The notes: generated by a model not told the origin, from the sequence alone. 64,000 bases of DNA from Parvibacter caecicola (GCF_003725335.1 NZ_QIBY01000002.1:222564-286563); one strand, 5' to 3'; shown: positions 24,403-33,824, numbered from the stretch's first letter. Numbers and translations: made by a program.

Positions 24403-25938
24403 ATGAACAGCATTGGCAACGTTACGGCACCGGCGCCGGAAAAGGCCGCAGCCGAACCGAAACCCGGCGGCGCCATTCGTAGACGCCGGTTCACCGTCCC
24501 CTACGACTGCTTCTGGATCGCGGCTATCGGCCTGGCGCTGGAAGGCTGCGCTGGCGAATTCATCCGCTTCTTCGAAGCGCCCACGGCCGCTGCCGGCAAC
24601 GACCTCATGGTGCTGTACCGGGCCTTCACCATTGTGGCCCTGTTCGTGTGCATCGCCCTGGCCGCGCGGCAACGGCGCACCTTCCTGTTCGACAACCGCA
24701 GCTTCGCCATCGTCACGGGCATCGTGTTCGCGCTGGGACTGGGAATGTACTACCAAGAGCAACTGTTCGTGGGGCACGCGCCCGGCACCGAAGCGCTGGG
24801 GTTCGCCCTTACCACGGTGGCCGGCTACATTTTCCTGCTCATATGGTTCGACCGCATCATGGTGTACGGCATCCGCAATGTGCTGATCACGGTGGCAGTG
24901 GCGCTGATGCTGCGGTCGGTGTTCCAGCTGCTGATCATCGCGCTGCAAAAAGGGCCGGGCACCTTGGTGCTGGCGCTGCTGCCCCTGGCCAGCCTGCCGT
25001 TTTTGATGCAAGTGTTCACCGCCAGCGAAAACCACGCCCTGGAGGCAACGGGGCCGCAGCGCAGCACATCCCCCTTTCCCACCCTGCGCAACGACCGCAT
25101 CGTGCTGGCGGCCATCTTCGTGGCGCTGTTGTTCATTCCGCTTTTGGTGTCGCTGAATGTCTTTCAAACGGAAGGCGGCGGCGAAAGCGGCGGCTACCTG
25201 CCGCTGCGGCAAGTGGGCTGTTTGGTGGCGAACCTGGCCACCGGCCTGGTGCTTTTCGGGTTCTCGTACCTGCAGCACACCCGCAAAACCGTGTTCATCT
25301 TCTTTTCGGTAATGGTGGCGCTGGCCTGCCTGGGAGCCTTCGGAGTAATGGCGGGGCTCAGCAGCAGCATCATGTTCACCATCGGCTCCTGCACCCGCAA
25401 ATGCCTGGATTTCGCAGTGCTGTTCCCCGCTTACCTGTTCTGCAAGCAGGGGACCGTGGACTACCGCCGCTTCCTGCTGGCCCGCGCCTGCACCGCCACC
25501 GGTTCGTTTGTGGCCGGGGTGATCAACCTGCTGCCCACGTTATCGGAAATAGTTCCCACCGCGATGGCGCTGTGTCTCATCGGGCTGTTCGCCGCCCTTA
25601 TCACCCTGTTCATTTTCGGCGACGCCCCTGATTCGCTGGCCCCCAGCGCGGCGGCCGAAGCACCCGAGCAGGTGATTCGCTCCCCCTTCCGCGATGCGCT
25701 GGACCAAATTGCCGCCGAAGCCAACCTCACCGCCACCGAAGGCACCATCCTGGGGCTCATCGCCCGCGGCCACAACGCCGAAAGCGTGCGCAAAACGCTG
25801 CTGGTGTCGGTGAACACCGCCAAAACCCACATCCGCAACATTTACGCGAAGCTGGGAGTGCACTCGCAGCAAGAGCTGATCGCCTTAGTGGAAGCCACCA
25901 AGCGCGAGGTACTGGAGAGCTACAACCGCCCCGAATAG
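24403..25938 (+). CDS. Membrane-embedded LuxR-family transcriptional regulator
   Basis: 511 residues with about twelve transmembrane helices from residue 30 to 410 and a LuxR/GerE helix-turn-helix at about 439-495 (LTATEGTILGLIARGHN, then NTAKTHIRNIYAKLGVHSQQEL). It is divergent from the catechol dehydroxylase-like operon, the arrangement in which such regulators induce the enzyme when its substrate is present. Sequence similarity to the other membrane LuxR protein in the window looks confined to the helix-turn-helix, as expected if they sense different molecules. GGAGGGG lies 11 bases before ATG 24403; the open frame from 24337 lacks a site. Confidence 0.87.
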   Translation: MNSIGNVTAPAPEKAAAEPKPGGAIRRRRFTVPYDCFWIAAIGLALEGCAGEFIRFFEAPTAAAGNDLMVLYRAFTIVALFVCIALAARQRRTFLFDNRSFAIVTGIVFALGLGMYYQEQLFVGHAPGTEALGFALTTVAGYIFLLIWFDRIMVYGIRNVLITVAVALMLRSVFQLLIIALQKGPGTLVLALLPLASLPFLMQVFTASENHALEATGPQRSTSPFPTLRNDRIVLAAIFVALLFIPLLVSLNVFQTEGGGESGGYLPLRQVGCLVANLATGLVLFGFSYLQHTRKTVFIFFSVMVALACLGAFGVMAGLSSSIMFTIGSCTRKCLDFAVLFPAYLFCKQGTVDYRRFLLARACTATGSFVAGVINLLPTLSEIVPTAMALCLIGLFAALITLFIFGDAPDSLAPSAAAEAPEQVIRSPFRDALDQIAAEANLTATEGTILGLIARGHNAESVRKTLLVSVNTAKTHIRNIYAKLGVHSQQELIALVEATKREVLESYNRPE

Positions 25939-26203
25939 CGGCCAAGACGCATCCATGAGACAAAGGGACAACCCTAATGACTCATCCTTTGCCTCATCCG
26001 TCTCATGTCTCATCCTGCGTTTTCCCTGGTAGTTCACACAGTTCACCCGCTGGTGATGAGGCGGCGGCAGTTCGGAGCCAGGCCGATTTCCCATATTTCA
26101 CACGATGCGCAGGTTTTGCGGCCGTCCCCCTTTCCCTATATTCGGAAGCGTTCCACGGAAAACGCGCCCGCCTTGGAGCGGCGGGCCAGAAGAGGAGGTT
26201 TCC

Positions 26204-27223
26204 ATGGCTGAGGAGATGGGGTTTGCCGCGGCGCACGACGGCGCCGAGGCCCAGCAGCAGGAACTGGGGCGCCTGGCGCTGAAATCGTTTACGGAAGGGG
26301 GCATTTCCCCCGAGGAGGCGCAGGCGGTGCTGAACGCGCCCGAACCGCCGCGCACCTGGACGCCGCCCACGGCTCAAGACGGGTTTGATTATTGCCCCGA
26401 CGAACTGGAAGACCGCATGATAAACCCCGGCAGCGGGGTGGGCGCCTACGCAGCGCTGTTGCAGCCCACCGAGGCCGCGCCGCTGCCGCCCCACGAGGCC
26501 ATCCCCGCGCTGTTCGCGAAAATGAAGCCCTACCGGCAGTTTCTGGCCACCATCCTGGAAACCTGCCGCGAGGGGTCGGAAACGCCAACGGTGGACGCGG
26601 CCCTTGAGCCCTGCTATGAGTTCTGCAGCTGCGTGTACTCCCCCATCGCCCTGCGCAAGATGCTGGTGAACGCCGGCGCCCTGGTGAACGTGCTGGAATG
26701 GGAGGATGAGGCCGCCGCGCCGGAGGAGCCGCAGCTGGAAACGGCGCCCGATGAGGACGATTTCCTGGAAGACGCCGACGAGTTTTTGGAAGAGGAGCTG
26801 CAGCAACTGGAGCAAGAGGCGGCAGAAGCGGCCGAGGAAGAAGAGCTGCTGAGCGGTTCCGTCTACGACCAGGAGGGCTACCTGGTAATCGAGGACGAGG
26901 CGGAGGGCGCCTGGCTCACCACCGACGAGGGGCTGGCCTACCTGGACTCCATCGACCCGCGCAAAGAATTCCGCGCCGCCGTGGCGCAGCACCCGGAAAT
27001 CGACGACGCCTTCTACGACATCATCGCCTACTGTGCCGAAGAGCCCCGCAACATCACCGCCATCGTGCAGCACTACGCCGACGATCCCCGCTTCGGGCCT
27101 TCCACCTATTACCCCAGTTACGTGGTGGACCGGCTGGAGCAGATTGGCGCGCTGGCGTGGCGCAAGAACTGGACGCCCACCGAGATGGGATTGGAAATTC
27201 TGGCAGAAAGGCAGGCGCAATAG
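26204..27223 (+). CDS. Unknown acidic protein in a molybdoenzyme maturation operon
   Basis: 339 residues, strongly acidic in the middle (about 155-230, Glu/Asp/Ala-rich and probably coiled). The final 80 residues look like a winged-helix fold: NITAIVQHYADD, then YVVDRLEQIGALAWR and TPTEMGLEIL. No catalytic motif and no signal peptide are present, so it is cytoplasmic. GAGGAGG precedes ATG 26204. It starts a three-gene unit and ends two bases before the TorD-family chaperone gene, so a role in maturing or proofreading the DmsABC-like enzyme is plausible but inferred from context alone. Confidence 0.7.
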   Translation: MAEEMGFAAAHDGAEAQQQELGRLALKSFTEGGISPEEAQAVLNAPEPPRTWTPPTAQDGFDYCPDELEDRMINPGSGVGAYAALLQPTEAAPLPPHEAIPALFAKMKPYRQFLATILETCREGSETPTVDAALEPCYEFCSCVYSPIALRKMLVNAGALVNVLEWEDEAAAPEEPQLETAPDEDDFLEDADEFLEEELQQLEQEAAEAAEEEELLSGSVYDQEGYLVIEDEAEGAWLTTDEGLAYLDSIDPRKEFRAAVAQHPEIDDAFYDIIAYCAEEPRNITAIVQHYADDPRFGPSTYYPSYVVDRLEQIGALAWRKNWTPTEMGLEILAERQAQ

Positions 27224-27225
27224 CC

Positions 27226-27984
27226 ATGGAAAACATCGCACTTGAGGAATTGGCCCAGCTGATGGGCACCCGCGCCCACATGTACAACATGCTTTCCCGC
27301 GCTTTTGTGGCCGAAGCGGACGATGAGTTCATCCGGCAGCTGCGCTCCATGCACTTCCCCCAAGGCACCGGCAGCGCCGCCACCGACAGCGCCTACCGGC
27401 AGCTGTACGCCTATCTGCGGCGGCCGGCGGAATCGATCATCGATGACCTGGCGGTGGACTACGCCCGCACCTTTTTGGGGGTGGGCACCATGGAATCCCG
27501 CGCCGCCTTCCCCTTTGAAAGCGTGTACACCTCCGAAAAGGGGCTGCTGATGCAAGAGGCCCGCGACGAGGTGCTGGCCATCTACCGCGCCGAAGGGTTG
27601 GAGCAGACGCTGAACAACCCCTACAACGAAGGCGAGGATCACCTGGCGCTGGAGCTGCTGTTCCTGTGCGCCCTGGCCAAGCGCTCCCAAGAGGCGCTGG
27701 AAGCGGGCGACGAAGCCGCCGCCGAAGCGTGCCTGCTCACCCAGGGCAATTTCATGCACGACCACGTTTTGAACTGGGCCTTGGAGTGGGCCGCCGACGT
27801 GCCGAAGTACGCCCAGCTGCCCTTTTATCCGGCATTCGCCCAGCTGACGGAGGCTTTTCTGCGGGAAGACGCCGCACTGCTGCGCGAGCTGGTAGGGGCG
27901 GAAGAGGATGACAGGGCGGCGGACGATGGGGCCGACACGACCAACGAGGCCGCCCAGGAAACCCGACACGCAAAGGAGGCGTAG
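27226..27984 (+). CDS. TorD/DmsD-family redox enzyme maturation chaperone
   Basis: 252 residues, mostly helical. Family signs are LAVDYARTFLGVG, the following AFPFESVYTSEKGLLMQEA (the PxESVY motif), EDHLALELLFLCALAK and FMHDHVLNW. These chaperones hold the Tat signal peptide of a molybdoenzyme until cofactor loading is done. The acidic 25-residue tail is unusual. It is sandwiched between two unknown genes with gaps of two bases and one base. The client is probably the DmsA-like protein 1.6 kb downstream, although the other Tat-exported molybdoenzymes in the window are alternatives. Confidence 0.88.
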   Translation: MENIALEELAQLMGTRAHMYNMLSRAFVAEADDEFIRQLRSMHFPQGTGSAATDSAYRQLYAYLRRPAESIIDDLAVDYARTFLGVGTMESRAAFPFESVYTSEKGLLMQEARDEVLAIYRAEGLEQTLNNPYNEGEDHLALELLFLCALAKRSQEALEAGDEAAAEACLLTQGNFMHDHVLNWALEWAADVPKYAQLPFYPAFAQLTEAFLREDAALLRELVGAEEDDRAADDGADTTNEAAQETRHAKEA

Positions 27985-27985
27985 C

Positions 27986-28765
27986 ATGTACAAACCCACC
28001 TTCTACATCACCATGGAGGCCGACCCCGCCCGCTTCACCCCCGAAGGCCAGGGGTTGGCCAGCCGCCTGTGGAGCTTCACCGCGCCGGTGGACATGAAGC
28101 CTTCCCTCACCCAAGAGCTGGGGGTGCTGCTGCGCATGAAATGCACCGGCCGGCCTTATTGGAACGCCGCCGATGCCGCCCAGCAAAAGAACTGGGAGGT
28201 GGTGGCGCGCCCGGCGCTGGCGAACAAGCTGCACTCGGTGGCCGATGTGCTGCGGGGCTGCAACGAGAAGCGCTATCAGCACTACGAGGGGGACATCCAC
28301 CATGTGTGGCTGAAGCTGCAGCTTGCCCCCTACCAGCTGCGCATCCGGTTGGACGCCGATGCGGCGGGCAACGAGTACATTCCGGATGCGTTAGCGCTGG
28401 TAGATGCGGTGCGCGCGCTGGCGAACAGCCCAGAGGTGCAAGCGTTCGCCGAGGGAGAAGAGCAGCTGGCGGTGTACCTGCCCAGCCGCACCGAGGTGGA
28501 GGCCCTGGCCGCCACCCGCGCCGCCGAGGCCGAAGCCTGGGCCGCATGGGAGACCGCCGCCAAGGCAGCCGAAGAGGAAGCGTTAGGCGAAGCAGGCGGC
28601 GATGCGGGGGATGCCGGCAACGGTTGCGCCCCCGCAGATGCCGCTGGCGAATCCGCAGGTCAGGCCCCCCTTCCCGCGAAGCCCGCGCTTGCCCCTGGCC
28701 TGTCCATCACCACAGCCGAATTCGTAAAACCCTCCGGCGAAGGCCTGGTGCTCCCCCTCCCCTAG
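27986..28765 (+). CDS. Unknown protein, third gene of the TorD unit
   Basis: 259 residues. The first 165 look globular (MYKPTFYITMEADPARFTPEG, WSFTAPVDMKPSLTQEL, YEGDIHHVWLKLQLAPYQLRI). The rest is an Ala/Glu-rich helix, then a Gly/Pro/Ala linker and a conserved-looking end (ITTAEFVKPSGEGLVLPLP). AAAGGAGG lies six bases before the ATG. It follows the chaperone gene after one base, so the two are surely co-expressed. No known domain is recognised. A part in molybdoenzyme assembly is inferred from position only. Confidence 0.7.
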   Translation: MYKPTFYITMEADPARFTPEGQGLASRLWSFTAPVDMKPSLTQELGVLLRMKCTGRPYWNAADAAQQKNWEVVARPALANKLHSVADVLRGCNEKRYQHYEGDIHHVWLKLQLAPYQLRIRLDADAAGNEYIPDALALVDAVRALANSPEVQAFAEGEEQLAVYLPSRTEVEALAATRAAEAEAWAAWETAAKAAEEEALGEAGGDAGDAGNGCAPADAAGESAGQAPLPAKPALAPGLSITTAEFVKPSGEGLVLPLP

Positions 28766-28770
28766 CTTCA

Positions 28771-28826
28771 CACCTGCAACGGGGCCGGCCCTCTTAGCGC
28801 ATGAGACGGCCGGCTCCGTTGCAGGT
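28771..28826. terminator. Long hairpin between convergent genes
   Basis: A 20-bp stem with one G-T pair (CACCTGCAACGG...GCCGGCC and complement) has a 16-nt loop and overlaps the last 33 bases of the TetR gene. It may end transcription from both sides, though no T-run is present. Confidence 0.6.
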
Positions 28827-29366
28827 GAGCTCGGCCAAAATGTCCGCCGCGCGCTGGGGCGCCACCTTCTTCCCTTCCCCCACCCACGAGCGATAGAAAT
28901 CCAGCGCCGTGTTGCGAATGAACGGCAACACCAGCCCCTCTTCTTCCTCCGGTGGCATCCAGCCGAACGGGTCGCCCCCCACCGAGCGGTAGCGGTGCAT
29001 CTGACTGCGGTAAATGCGCTCGCCGAAGTCGTAGTACTCGGGCGAGCACACCAGCTTCTCAATGTAGGGCGGCTGCCCCGCCATGAACAGGAAGAACCGC
29101 CGCGCATGGCCGTCGAGGTCCTTCGGCTCGTTGGGGGTGGTCTCGTGGTTCTCGAAGAAATCGTCCATGATTTCGGTCATTATCTCGTCGTAGAAATCAT
29201 CGATGGTCTCGTAATGCAAATAGAACGTCTTGCGATTGACCCCCGCCCGCTCGGTGAGGGCCTTTACCGTGATGCGGTTGATGTCCCCCTCGGCCACCAA
29301 CTGGCAAAACGCCTGGCGCAGCAGCTGCCGCGTGCGCTTCACCCGCAAATCGTTGTCGTTAACCAC
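28794..29366 (-). CDS. TetR-family transcriptional regulator
   Basis: 190 residues. The N-terminal helix-turn-helix is clear: RTRQLLRQAFCQLVAEGDINRITVKALTERAGVNRKTFYLHYE. The ligand domain has the TetR_C-like pattern of small anaerobe regulators. GTG at 29366 follows AAGAGGGGG and is preferred over an earlier GTG at 29426. It is divergent from the DmsABC-like operon and convergent with the TorD unit, so repression of the reductase operon is likely. A CCACA-N10-TGTGG dyad lies in the shared control region. Confidence 0.85.
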   Translation of the reverse strand: MVNDNDLRVKRTRQLLRQAFCQLVAEGDINRITVKALTERAGVNRKTFYLHYETIDDFYDEIMTEIMDDFFENHETTPNEPKDLDGHARRFFLFMAGQPPYIEKLVCSPEYYDFGERIYRSQMHRYRSVGGDPFGWMPPEEEEGLVLPFIRNTALDFYRSWVGEGKKVAPQRAADILAELTCNGAGRLMR

Positions 29367-29466
29367 AAAGCCCCCTCTTTTCCGGTCGGGCTGCCGCAAC
29401 CCACAAGGCCCGCGGCGCCCCTCCACGGTACCACAACTTCAAAAGCCCCTGCCAGCGCGCTAATTA

Positions 29467-29486
29467 CCACATTTTCAGAAGTGTGG
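29467..29486. promoter_or_regulatory. Candidate TetR operator
   Basis: CCACA-N10-TGTGG with inner TT...AA symmetry lies 101 bp upstream of the regulator start and 122 bp before the DmsA-like start, in the AT-richest part of the divergent gap. Its length (20 bp) fits a TetR dimer site. Confidence 0.45.
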
Positions 29487-29607
29487 CATAAGCACCTCGC
29501 CTTCCGTTTTGGGCAGTGCTTTCAGCGGCCGCGCTTCATACACTGCGCTCATAAAAGGCTTTCGGGGAAAGGACGTTCCGAAAGCCGGGAGAGAGCAGGA
29601 GGAAACC

Positions 29608-32007
29608 ATGGAGAACGCCATGAAGGGGACCGCCCTCAGTCGCCGCAGCTTCCTTAAAACCGCCGGGGCTTTGGGGGCCCTGGGGGCTGCGGGGGCCATT
29701 GGAGCGAACCTGGCCGCAGGACCGGCTGAAGCGCAGTCGGGCGCCGGGGAGGCCAAGGGTTACACCTACCACAACGAGCACTGTCTGTGCAATTGCATGC
29801 TGGAATGTACCGTGCGCGACGGCCGGCTGGCCATGGTGCAGCCCCGCCCCAACGAAGACCATCGCTTCCAGAACATCTGCCTGAAAGGCATTTCGGAAGT
29901 GGAGAACATCTACGGCGAGGCGCGGCTGCAGCGCCCCATGAAGCGCACCGGCGAGCGGGGCAGCGGCCAGTTCGAGGCCATCAGCTGGGACGAGGCCTTC
30001 CAAACCATCGCCGAGAACTTCAAGGCCATCCAAGACAAATACGGCAAAGAGGCCCTGTGGATTCAGTTTTCCACCGAAGCGTCGCAGCGCTTCCCCCCGC
30101 TGCTGGCCAGCGTGCTGGGGGCGCAAGCGGGCGGCATGAACGGCTACGACATGGGGCAGGGCAACGGCCAGATTATGGCCTTCTCCCCCTGGATTGGCAT
30201 GTTCGCCCAGAACACAATTTGGGAATGGCCCGAGGCGGCCGTGGTCATTCTGGCCAACACCAATCTGGTGGAGACCAGCCTCACCTGGTCGCGCGGCATG
30301 CTGGATGCGCAGAAGGCGGGCACGAAGTTCATCTGCCTCGACCCCCGTTTCAGCCCCACCGCCGGCAAAGCCGACCAATGGGTGAACCTGCGCGCCGGCA
30401 CCGACCCGGCCTTCTTCTTAGGCATGACCAAGTACATCCTGGACCAAGACCTGTTCGACCGCGAGCATGTGACGGCCCACACCTCCTTCCCGCTGCTCAT
30501 TGACTCCGAAACCGGGGCCTGCCTGGCGGACGTGACCCCGGGCACCAACCCCGAAACCGGCGAACCCGTGGAGCTTAAAACCTTCTACGTGTGGGACGAG
30601 GCCACCGGCGCTGCCGTGCCGCAGGGCACCGAAGGCGCAACACCGGCGCTGGAGGGCGAGTTCACCGTTAACGGCAAGCGCTACGTTACCCAGTTCACGC
30701 GGTTGCGCGAAGACATGGAGCCCTACACCCTGGACTGGACCGCTGAAACTTGCGACATCCCCGCCAGCCTAGTGGCAGACGTGGCCACGCAGTATGCGAA
30801 GGGGCCGTCCATCATCGACAACGGCGTGGGCGGCATCGATAAGTTCGGCAACAACGACGTGGCGGGCCACTGCTATGCGCTCATCGCGTCGCTGACGGGC
30901 AACTACGGCAAGCGGGGCACCGGCTGCGGCATCTACGGCTACCACGTCACCCCCTACGAGGCCCATCTGGGCGGTTGGGCCCTGCCGGAGGGCATGGCGC
31001 CCGCCCCCAGCCCGCAGGGTTTCTACGACATGGTGAAGGGCAACAGCGTGCACGGCGCCATGTTCTTCGGCGACATCCCCACCCAAAAGGCCGCCAACTG
31101 GAACAAGACGCTGGAGTGGCTGGATTCGCTGGACTTCGTGTGCCTGGCCGACATCTACCACAGCTCGGTGACCGACTTTGTGGATTTGGTGCTGCCGGTG
31201 TGCAGCAAGTTCGAATGCGCCGACTCCGTGGGCGGCATCAAGTGCGCGAACGCCCATATCCTGGCCAACCTCAAGGTGCTGGACCCGTTGTTCGAGAGCA
31301 AATCGGACTTCTACATCGAGAAGGGTATCGCCGAGGTCATGGGGCTGGGCAACCTGTTCCCCGCCAACGGCGAAGAATACGCCCGCGCCATTTTGACCAC
31401 CGATGACCCGCAAGTGGCCGGGTTCACTTTGGAGAAGCTGCAGGAAGCCGGCGGCGCCCTGCGCCTCATCGGTTCGGAAGACCTCATAGTGCCGGAAGTG
31501 GGCTTCAACTACGCCACCGCCTCGGGCAAGCAAGAGCCCTACTACGAGGCGCTGCTGGAGTTCGGCCAGGCCTTCCCCGCCTGGGAGAGCCCCTGCGAAG
31601 CCTACCCGGAAAACCCGCTGCGGGAAAAGTACCCGCTGCAGTTCAACCAGGCTCGCTCCCGCTTCCGCGTGCATTCCGCCTACTCCGGCGCCAAGTGGAT
31701 TCAGGAAGTAGCCGAGCCCCACATCGAGCTGAATCCGGCCGACGCCCTTGCCCGCGGCCTGGCCGACGGCGATGCGGTAGAGGTATTCAACGACCGCGGT
31801 TCTTTCCGCACAGTGCTGCGGCTGAACGAGGCGGTGCGGCCGGAAAGCGCTTTCATGGCCGAGAGCACCTACCGCCAGTACCTGGACGACACCATCATGC
31901 AAGCGGTGTCCAACGACCAGTTGAACGAGCGCGGCTACGTACTGCCCTTCGGCCCCATGATTCCCTTCAATGACACCCTGATCGAGATCAAGAAGGTTGG
32001 TGAATAG
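29608..32007 (+). CDS. DMSO reductase-family catalytic subunit (DmsA-like), Tat-exported
   Basis: 799 residues. A twin-arginine signal (SRRSFLK at 11-17) with a Gly/Ala-rich core ends at about AEA-QS. Iron-sulfur cysteines C59, C63, C67 and C91 fit a Cx3Cx3C DmsA pattern. At the molybdenum-ligand position, where DmsA has Ser in a YS-motif, this protein appears to have D181 (GYDMGQGNGQ). Length and operon order match DmsABC. It should reduce an S- or N-oxide, or another small acceptor, outside the membrane. AGGAGGA precedes ATG 29608; open codons back to 29509 are unsupported. The exact substrate is not known. Confidence 0.85.
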   Translation: MENAMKGTALSRRSFLKTAGALGALGAAGAIGANLAAGPAEAQSGAGEAKGYTYHNEHCLCNCMLECTVRDGRLAMVQPRPNEDHRFQNICLKGISEVENIYGEARLQRPMKRTGERGSGQFEAISWDEAFQTIAENFKAIQDKYGKEALWIQFSTEASQRFPPLLASVLGAQAGGMNGYDMGQGNGQIMAFSPWIGMFAQNTIWEWPEAAVVILANTNLVETSLTWSRGMLDAQKAGTKFICLDPRFSPTAGKADQWVNLRAGTDPAFFLGMTKYILDQDLFDREHVTAHTSFPLLIDSETGACLADVTPGTNPETGEPVELKTFYVWDEATGAAVPQGTEGATPALEGEFTVNGKRYVTQFTRLREDMEPYTLDWTAETCDIPASLVADVATQYAKGPSIIDNGVGGIDKFGNNDVAGHCYALIASLTGNYGKRGTGCGIYGYHVTPYEAHLGGWALPEGMAPAPSPQGFYDMVKGNSVHGAMFFGDIPTQKAANWNKTLEWLDSLDFVCLADIYHSSVTDFVDLVLPVCSKFECADSVGGIKCANAHILANLKVLDPLFESKSDFYIEKGIAEVMGLGNLFPANGEEYARAILTTDDPQVAGFTLEKLQEAGGALRLIGSEDLIVPEVGFNYATASGKQEPYYEALLEFGQAFPAWESPCEAYPENPLREKYPLQFNQARSRFRVHSAYSGAKWIQEVAEPHIELNPADALARGLADGDAVEVFNDRGSFRTVLRLNEAVRPESAFMAESTYRQYLDDTIMQAVSNDQLNERGYVLPFGPMIPFNDTLIEIKKVGE

Positions 32008-32009
32008 CC

Positions 32010-32627
32010 ATGACGAAACTGGCAATTGGCATCGATTTGCACCGCTGCATCGGCTGCAACACCTGCGCCTTGGCTTGCAAAATGCAGAACAACGTGCCGG
32101 ACGGCATGCTGTGGAACCGGGTGCTGACGGAAAACTGCGAGCTGTTCGACGGCGCCGAAGGCACGTACCCCCACCTCACCCGCACCTATGTGCCCCTGGC
32201 CTGCCAGCATTGCAGCAACGCCGCGTGCCAGCGGGTGTGCCCCACCGGCGCCACCTACACCGACGAGAAGGGGCGCGTGCAGATTGATTACCAGAAGTGC
32301 ATCGGCTGCCGCATGTGCATGGCCGCCTGCCCCTACAACGCGCGCGTGTTCAACTGGAACGACCCCGTGCGCAGCACCGGCGCCAACTGGGGTGATGGCC
32401 GCGTGCCGACGCGTGAAAAGGGCATGATGGAGAAATGCACCCTGTGCAAAGAGCGCACCGATACCGGCGATGAGCCCATGTGCGTGCACTGCTGTCCCAC
32501 TGACGCCCGCGTGTTCGGCGATCTGGATGACCCCGATTCGGAGATTTCGCAGTTGGAGCGCAGCGAAAGCGCCCAGCGGCTGCTGGAATCGAAGGGCACC
32601 CGCCCCGCCGTGTTCTACGTTTCGTAA
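32010..32627 (+). CDS. DmsB-like four-cluster 4Fe-4S subunit
   Basis: 205 residues with four cysteine groups: CIGCNTCALACK at 14, CQHCSNAACQRVCP near 65, CIGCRMCMAACP near 98, and CTLCKERTDTGDEPMCVHCCP near 145. It links the catalytic subunit to the membrane subunit. It starts two bases after the catalytic-subunit stop. There is no own signal peptide, as expected for co-export. Confidence 0.94.
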   Translation: MTKLAIGIDLHRCIGCNTCALACKMQNNVPDGMLWNRVLTENCELFDGAEGTYPHLTRTYVPLACQHCSNAACQRVCPTGATYTDEKGRVQIDYQKCIGCRMCMAACPYNARVFNWNDPVRSTGANWGDGRVPTREKGMMEKCTLCKERTDTGDEPMCVHCCPTDARVFGDLDDPDSEISQLERSESAQRLLESKGTRPAVFYVS

Positions 32628-32642
32628 GAAAGGATGCAAGTC

Positions 32643-33803
32643 ATGGCTTCTGTATTGAAAAACCCGCTGGTGCTTGTTTCCGGAGTGCTTGTGCTGGCCG
32701 GGCTTGGCACCTACGCCTACCAGCTGGCGATGGGCCTGGGCGTCACCGGCATGAATAATTCCACCAGTTGGGGGCTGTACCTCACCTGCTTCATGTTCTT
32801 CGTGGGGCTTTCCGCCGGCGGCTTGATCGTAGCCAGCTCGGCCTCCATTTTCGGCATCAAGAAATACAAGGCGGTGGCGCTGCCGGCGGTTCTCCTGTCG
32901 CTGGTGTGCATCTGCTGCGCCGGCGTGTGCGTGCTGATCGATCTGGGCGGCATCCAGCGCGTCTGGCGCATGCTCACCGGGCTGAACTTCATGTCGCCTC
33001 TGGCCTGGGACATGATCGTAATCGCCTGCTACCTGGTCATCAACCTGCTGTACCTGTACTTCATGACCTCGAAAAAGGCCAACCCTGCCAAGGTGGCGGT
33101 GGTTTCCCGCTTCGCGTTGCCGGTGGCCATCCTGGTGCACTCGGTGACCGCTTGGATTTTCGGCCTTGAGATTGCGCGGGAAGCATGGAACACCGCTATC
33201 CTCGCCCCCATCTTCGTGGCATCGGCCCTCGATTCTGGCCTGGCGCTTTTGCTGCTGGCCCTGTTCGGCCTGAAGGCCAAGGGCATGTTTGAAACGCCGC
33301 AAGCGCTGTTCACCAGCTTGGCCGGGTTGCTGTGCACCTGCATAGCCATAGACGGCTACTTCATCGGCTGCGAACTGCTCACCACCGCCTACAACGGTAC
33401 CGAGGAAGGCGCAGCCGTGCTGAACACGCTGCTGTTCGGCTCCACCGCCCCCTTCTTCTGGTTCGAGGTGGTTTTCGGGCTGGCCGTGCCCTTCCTCATA
33501 CTGGTGTTCGCGAAGAATCGCGCCAACATGAAGCTGGTAGGCGCTGCTTCGGTGCTGGTGGTGCTGGGGGTGTTCTGCAAACGCTGCTGGCTGATGTTCA
33601 CCGGCTTCAGCGCCTTCAACGTCACGGGAGCTCCCGGAGTGACCCTGGGCTCCACCGCGGCCCAGGCGGGCGGCGCCGCCGACATGTGGGCGCTGGCGGG
33701 CACCTATGCCCCCACCCTGCCGGAGGTGGTGATCGCGGTGGGCATTTTCGCCTTGGGCGTGGGCGCCTTCACCGCACTTTCCCAGGTGCTGCTGAAGAAG
33801 TAA
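32643..33803 (+). CDS. NrfD/DmsC-like membrane anchor subunit
   Basis: 386 residues with about ten hydrophobic helices. SWGLYLTCFMFFVGLSAGGL is the typical first conserved block of NrfD-like anchors (compare the WGPMIAWYLF block of the other anchor in the window). It ties the exported enzyme to the membrane and draws electrons from menaquinol. ATG 32643 has AAAGGA upstream; ATG 32634 overlaps that site and is less likely. A strong terminator follows, closing the operon. Confidence 0.9.
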   Translation: MASVLKNPLVLVSGVLVLAGLGTYAYQLAMGLGVTGMNNSTSWGLYLTCFMFFVGLSAGGLIVASSASIFGIKKYKAVALPAVLLSLVCICCAGVCVLIDLGGIQRVWRMLTGLNFMSPLAWDMIVIACYLVINLLYLYFMTSKKANPAKVAVVSRFALPVAILVHSVTAWIFGLEIAREAWNTAILAPIFVASALDSGLALLLLALFGLKAKGMFETPQALFTSLAGLLCTCIAIDGYFIGCELLTTAYNGTEEGAAVLNTLLFGSTAPFFWFEVVFGLAVPFLILVFAKNRANMKLVGAASVLVVLGVFCKRCWLMFTGFSAFNVTGAPGVTLGSTAAQAGGAADMWALAGTYAPTLPEVVIAVGIFALGVGAFTALSQVLLKK

Positions 33804-33824
33804 CGGAACCACACCCGCTACGCG

